NCBI GenBank assembly: GCA_017516785.1
Contig: JAFXAV010000058.1
Span: 1 to 8,992, forward strand
DNA: 8,992 nucleotides
From: Oscillospiraceae bacterium
GTDB lineage: Bacteria; Bacillota_A; Clostridia; Oscillospirales; Oscillospiraceae
Direction of reading: 5' to 3'
In this document: positions 7,143-8,992 of the stretch, one piece after another
Layout of the letters: each line of letters starts with the position of its first letter
How positions within the stretch are numbered: the first letter of the stretch is position 1
Made by a program: the position numbers and the translations under genes
The notes under the pieces: model-generated
Databases searched by the model: none
What the model saw: the letters and a program-made list of their open reading frames with translations, nothing else
What the model was told of the DNA's origin: nothing

Positions 7143-7284
7143 AAACAAAAAGTTTTGTATTTTCAACTTCTCTTTTTGATTTTTACCACTTTCGCCTTAA
7201 TTTCCCCAAAAACTTCCCAGATTGCAACGAAAAATCAGAGGGATTATACATTTTACCCATAAGAAAAGTCCAAACTTTTTGTTT
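7143..7284. repeat. Perfect 13-bp inverted repeat flanking an AT-rich gap
   Basis: AAACAAAAAGTTT (7143-7155) and its exact reverse complement AAACTTTTTGTTT (7272-7284) are separated by 116 bases. They sit inside the 349-base stretch between rodA and the EF-G-like gene (7091-7439), which holds no gene: only the rodA terminator, this repeat, two possible promoters and a leader. The arms are low in complexity, so chance is a real possibility. Confidence 0.4.
7222..7250 (+). promoter_or_regulatory. Possible upstream promoter for the EF-G-like gene
   Basis: TTGCAA (7222-7227) and TATACA (7245-7250) are 17 bp apart, each 4 of 6 to consensus. It lies in AT-rich sequence, where such matches are easy to find, and is much weaker than the promoter at 7331-7359. 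Confidence 0.3.
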
Positions 7285-7330
7285 TTTATTCATGTTTTCA
7301 TCGTTATTTGCAAAATTGATAAAAAAATGA

Positions 7331-7359
7331 TTGAAATATTCTCCCATTTCATGTATAAT
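7331..7359 (+). promoter_or_regulatory. Strong sigma-A promoter for the EF-G-like gene
   Basis: The -35 TTGAAA (7331-7336, 5 of 6) and a perfect -10 TATAAT (7354-7359) are 17 bp apart. Transcription would start near 7366, giving a leader of about 74 bases with two hairpins. The near-consensus match agrees with the codon use of the gene, which suggests high expression. Confidence 0.88.
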
Positions 7360-7370
7360 GTCCCTAATGC

Positions 7371-7426
7371 GGTGCTTTCGCACCCTATGACTGAAGTTAC
7401 GGAGGACCTGTCCTCCTTGAAAGGAG
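7371..7426 (+). promoter_or_regulatory. Hairpin leader with alternative pairings around the ribosome site
   Basis: The leader has a hairpin GGTGC/GCACC (7371-7375 with 7380-7384) and a second one GGAGGA/TCCTCC (7401-7406 with 7411-7416, CCTG loop). The TCCTCCTT segment (7411-7418) resembles the 16S anti-Shine-Dalgarno sequence and can instead pair with the true ribosome site: CTCCT (7413-7417) with AGGAG (7422-7426), TGAA loop. The two pairings exclude each other, so one exposes and the other hides the ribosome site. The ribosome site is also rather far (13 nt) from the ATG at 7440. Any regulatory role is inferred. Confidence 0.4.
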
Positions 7427-7439
7427 CAAATACAACACT

Positions 7440-8992
7440 ATGTACACTGCAAATGCGATTCGCAACATCGTCCTGCTGGGCCATTCCGGCAGTGGTAAGA
7501 CCGCCCTGGCTGAGAGCCTGCTCTACATGACCGGTGCCATTGACCGTATGGGCAAGAATGCCGACGGCAACACCGTTTGCGACTATGATCCCGAGGAAAT
7601 CCGCCGCAATATTTCTATTGCCACCTCCGTCGCTCCCCTGGAGTACAAGGGCACCAAGATCAACATCATGGATGCTCCCGGCGGCTTCGACTTCTCCGGC
7701 GCCACCATGGAAGCTCTGCGTGCTGCTGACGCTGCCATTCTGGTCTGCGCTTCCAAGGACGGCCTGACCGTCGGTTTTGAGAAGGCATGGAAGTACTGCG
7801 AAGAGCGCAATATGCCCCGCTTCATTTACATCTCCAAGGTCGACGAAGACAACGCCGACTACACCGCTACCTTCGAAGCTCTGCGCGAGAAGTACGGCAA
7901 CAAGATCGCTCCCGTCGTCGCTCCCATCTGGGGCTCCGACAAGAAGGTCACCGGCATCATCGACGTGCTGAACAAGCGCGCATACGAGATGCAGAAGATG
8001 AAGCGCGTCGAAGTTGAGATTCCCGAGGACAAGCTGGACGTCGTGGAAGAGCTGAACGATGCTCTGAAGGAGTCCGTCGCTGAGACCAGCGAAGAGCTGA
8101 TGGACAAGTTCTTCGGCGGTGAAGACTTCACCTATGCTGAAATGATCCATGGAATGCACCAGGGCGTCCTGGACCACACCATGTACCCCGTTCTGGCCGG
8201 TTCCGCTGTCAACGGTCTGGGCTCTCTGATGCTGCTGGACCACATCTGCGACCTGCTGCCCAACCCCGTGGAAGGCAACTACCACAAGGCTACCAATGCT
8301 GACGGCGAAATCGAAGAGTTCGTCGTTTCTCCCGGCGGCGTTCCCTCCGCATTTGTCTGGAAGACCGTTTCCGATCAGTTCGGCAAGTACTCCTACGTGA
8401 AGGTTCTGTCCGGCGAGATCACCTCCGACACCACTCTGGTCAACGCCCGTACCGGCGAGACCGAGAAGCTGGGCCGTCTGTACTCCGTCTGCGGCAAGAA
8501 GTACTCCGAAGTCAAGGTTCTGTCCTGCGGCGACATCGGCTGCATCGGCAAGATGGACAAGGTTAAGACCGGCGATACCCTGTGCGATCCCAGAAAGGTC
8601 GTCGCTCTGAAGGGCATCCCCTATGCTCCCGCATGCTACTCCATGGCCATCGCTCCCAAGACCCGTGGTCAGGAAGAAAAGGTCGGCACCGGCCTGAACC
8701 GTCTGAACGAAGAAGATCCCTCCTTCACCATCGTCAACAACGCTGAGACCAAGCAGATCGTCATCTCCGGTTCCGGTGATCAGCAGCTGGACGTTATCGT
8801 TGCCAAGCTGAAGACCCGCTTCGGTGTTGATGCTGTTCTGAGCCCCGCAAAGGTTGCTTACCGCGAGAAGATCAAGAAGAAGGTCGAAGCTCACGGCCGT
8901 CACAAGAAGCAGACCGGCGGTTCCGGCCAGTTCGGTGACGTCTGGGTCCGTTTCGAGCCCCAGGAAGAGCAGGACGAGCTGATCTTCGACGT
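7440..8992 (+). CDS. EF-G-like translational GTPase (EF-G2 / FusA2 type), 3' end outside window
   Basis: The first 517 residues of an EF-G family protein, cut off by the window end in domain IV. The GTPase domain (about 1-275) has G1 GHSGSGKT (14-21), G3 DAPGG (78-82) in place of the usual DTPG, and G4 SKVD (132-135) in place of NKxD. Domain II (about 285-390), domain III (about 395-470) and the start of domain IV with KIKKKVEAHGRHKKQTGGSGQF (477-498) follow. GHSGSGKT rather than AHxDxGKT, and RRNISI (55-60) where EF-G has RGITI, place it with EF-G2-like paralogs rather than the main EF-G; such proteins are ribosome-dependent GTPases of unclear role. The ATG at 7440 is the only start in frame after AAGGAG (7421-7426), at a long 13-nt spacing. 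Arg codons are 18 CGY, one AGA and no CGG, unlike ywlC, which suggests high expression. It could also be annotated simply as fusA or as a TetM-like factor. Confidence 0.93.
   Translation, partial: MYTANAIRNIVLLGHSGSGKTALAESLLYMTGAIDRMGKNADGNTVCDYDPEEIRRNISIATSVAPLEYKGTKINIMDAPGGFDFSGATMEALRAADAAILVCASKDGLTVGFEKAWKYCEERNMPRFIYISKVDEDNADYTATFEALREKYGNKIAPVVAPIWGSDKKVTGIIDVLNKRAYEMQKMKRVEVEIPEDKLDVVEELNDALKESVAETSEELMDKFFGGEDFTYAEMIHGMHQGVLDHTMYPVLAGSAVNGLGSLMLLDHICDLLPNPVEGNYHKATNADGEIEEFVVSPGGVPSAFVWKTVSDQFGKYSYVKVLSGEITSDTTLVNARTGETEKLGRLYSVCGKKYSEVKVLSCGDIGCIGKMDKVKTGDTLCDPRKVVALKGIPYAPACYSMAIAPKTRGQEEKVGTGLNRLNEEDPSFTIVNNAETKQIVISGSGDQQLDVIVAKLKTRFGVDAVLSPAKVAYREKIKKKVEAHGRHKKQTGGSGQFGDVWVRFEPQEEQDELIFD

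Noticed and set aside
7222..7530. 102-codon + strand frame starting in the AT-rich gap
   Set aside because: It overlaps the promoter, leader and start of the EF-G-like gene in another frame, and has no ribosome site.
7290..8903. Long open frame of 537 codons on the - strand opposite the EF-G-like gene
   Set aside because: The + strand carries a clear GTPase with promoter and ribosome site. The reverse frame runs into the intergenic promoter region and resembles no protein family; the similar frames at 622-1647 and 2404-3780 were rejected for the same reason.

Overview
The window reads as ordinary core chromosome from a fairly GC-rich anaerobic Firmicute. The protein sequences, the GGAGG ribosome sites, the heavy CCC/CTG/GGC/ATC codon use and a compact hairpin-rich intergenic repeat all point to the Oscillospiraceae/Ruminococcaceae group of gut Clostridia; genus cannot be set from the sequence alone. 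All seven genes lie on the + strand.

Layout: (1) 1-297, the 3' end of triosephosphate isomerase (tpiA), closed by a terminator. (2) 298-639, a gap holding a MITE-like element of about 187 bp (392-578) with 22-24 nt terminal inverted repeats and several internal hairpins. (3) 640-2255, an overlapping pair: a two-domain Sua5/YwlC threonylcarbamoyl-AMP synthase (tRNA t6A) and dephospho-CoA kinase (coaE). (4) 2341-3726, an M18 zinc aminopeptidase (apeA type) with a promoter inside the end of coaE, a structured leader and a strong terminator. (5) 3881-5785, the membrane AAA+ protease FtsH, a single-gene unit with its own extended -10 promoter and terminator. (6) 5936-7090, a SEDS glycosyltransferase, best called RodA, with a TTG start, an extended -10 promoter and a terminator. 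(7) 7440 to the window end, a 3'-truncated EF-G-like translational GTPase of the EF-G2 kind, behind a 349-base AT-rich gap that carries a strong promoter and a hairpin leader.

The genes serve glycolysis, tRNA modification, CoA synthesis, peptide turnover, membrane protein quality control, wall elongation and translation. Apart from the ywlC-coaE pair they look like separate transcription units; promoters and terminators are unusually easy to read here.

I found no defence locus, phage, CRISPR, biosynthetic cluster or unknown multigene system. The points worth a second look are small: the MITE-like element, two leaders that may hide or expose a Shine-Dalgarno sequence, WalR-like boxes before rodA, and the divergent switch I plus highly-expressed-type codon use of the EF-G-like gene.
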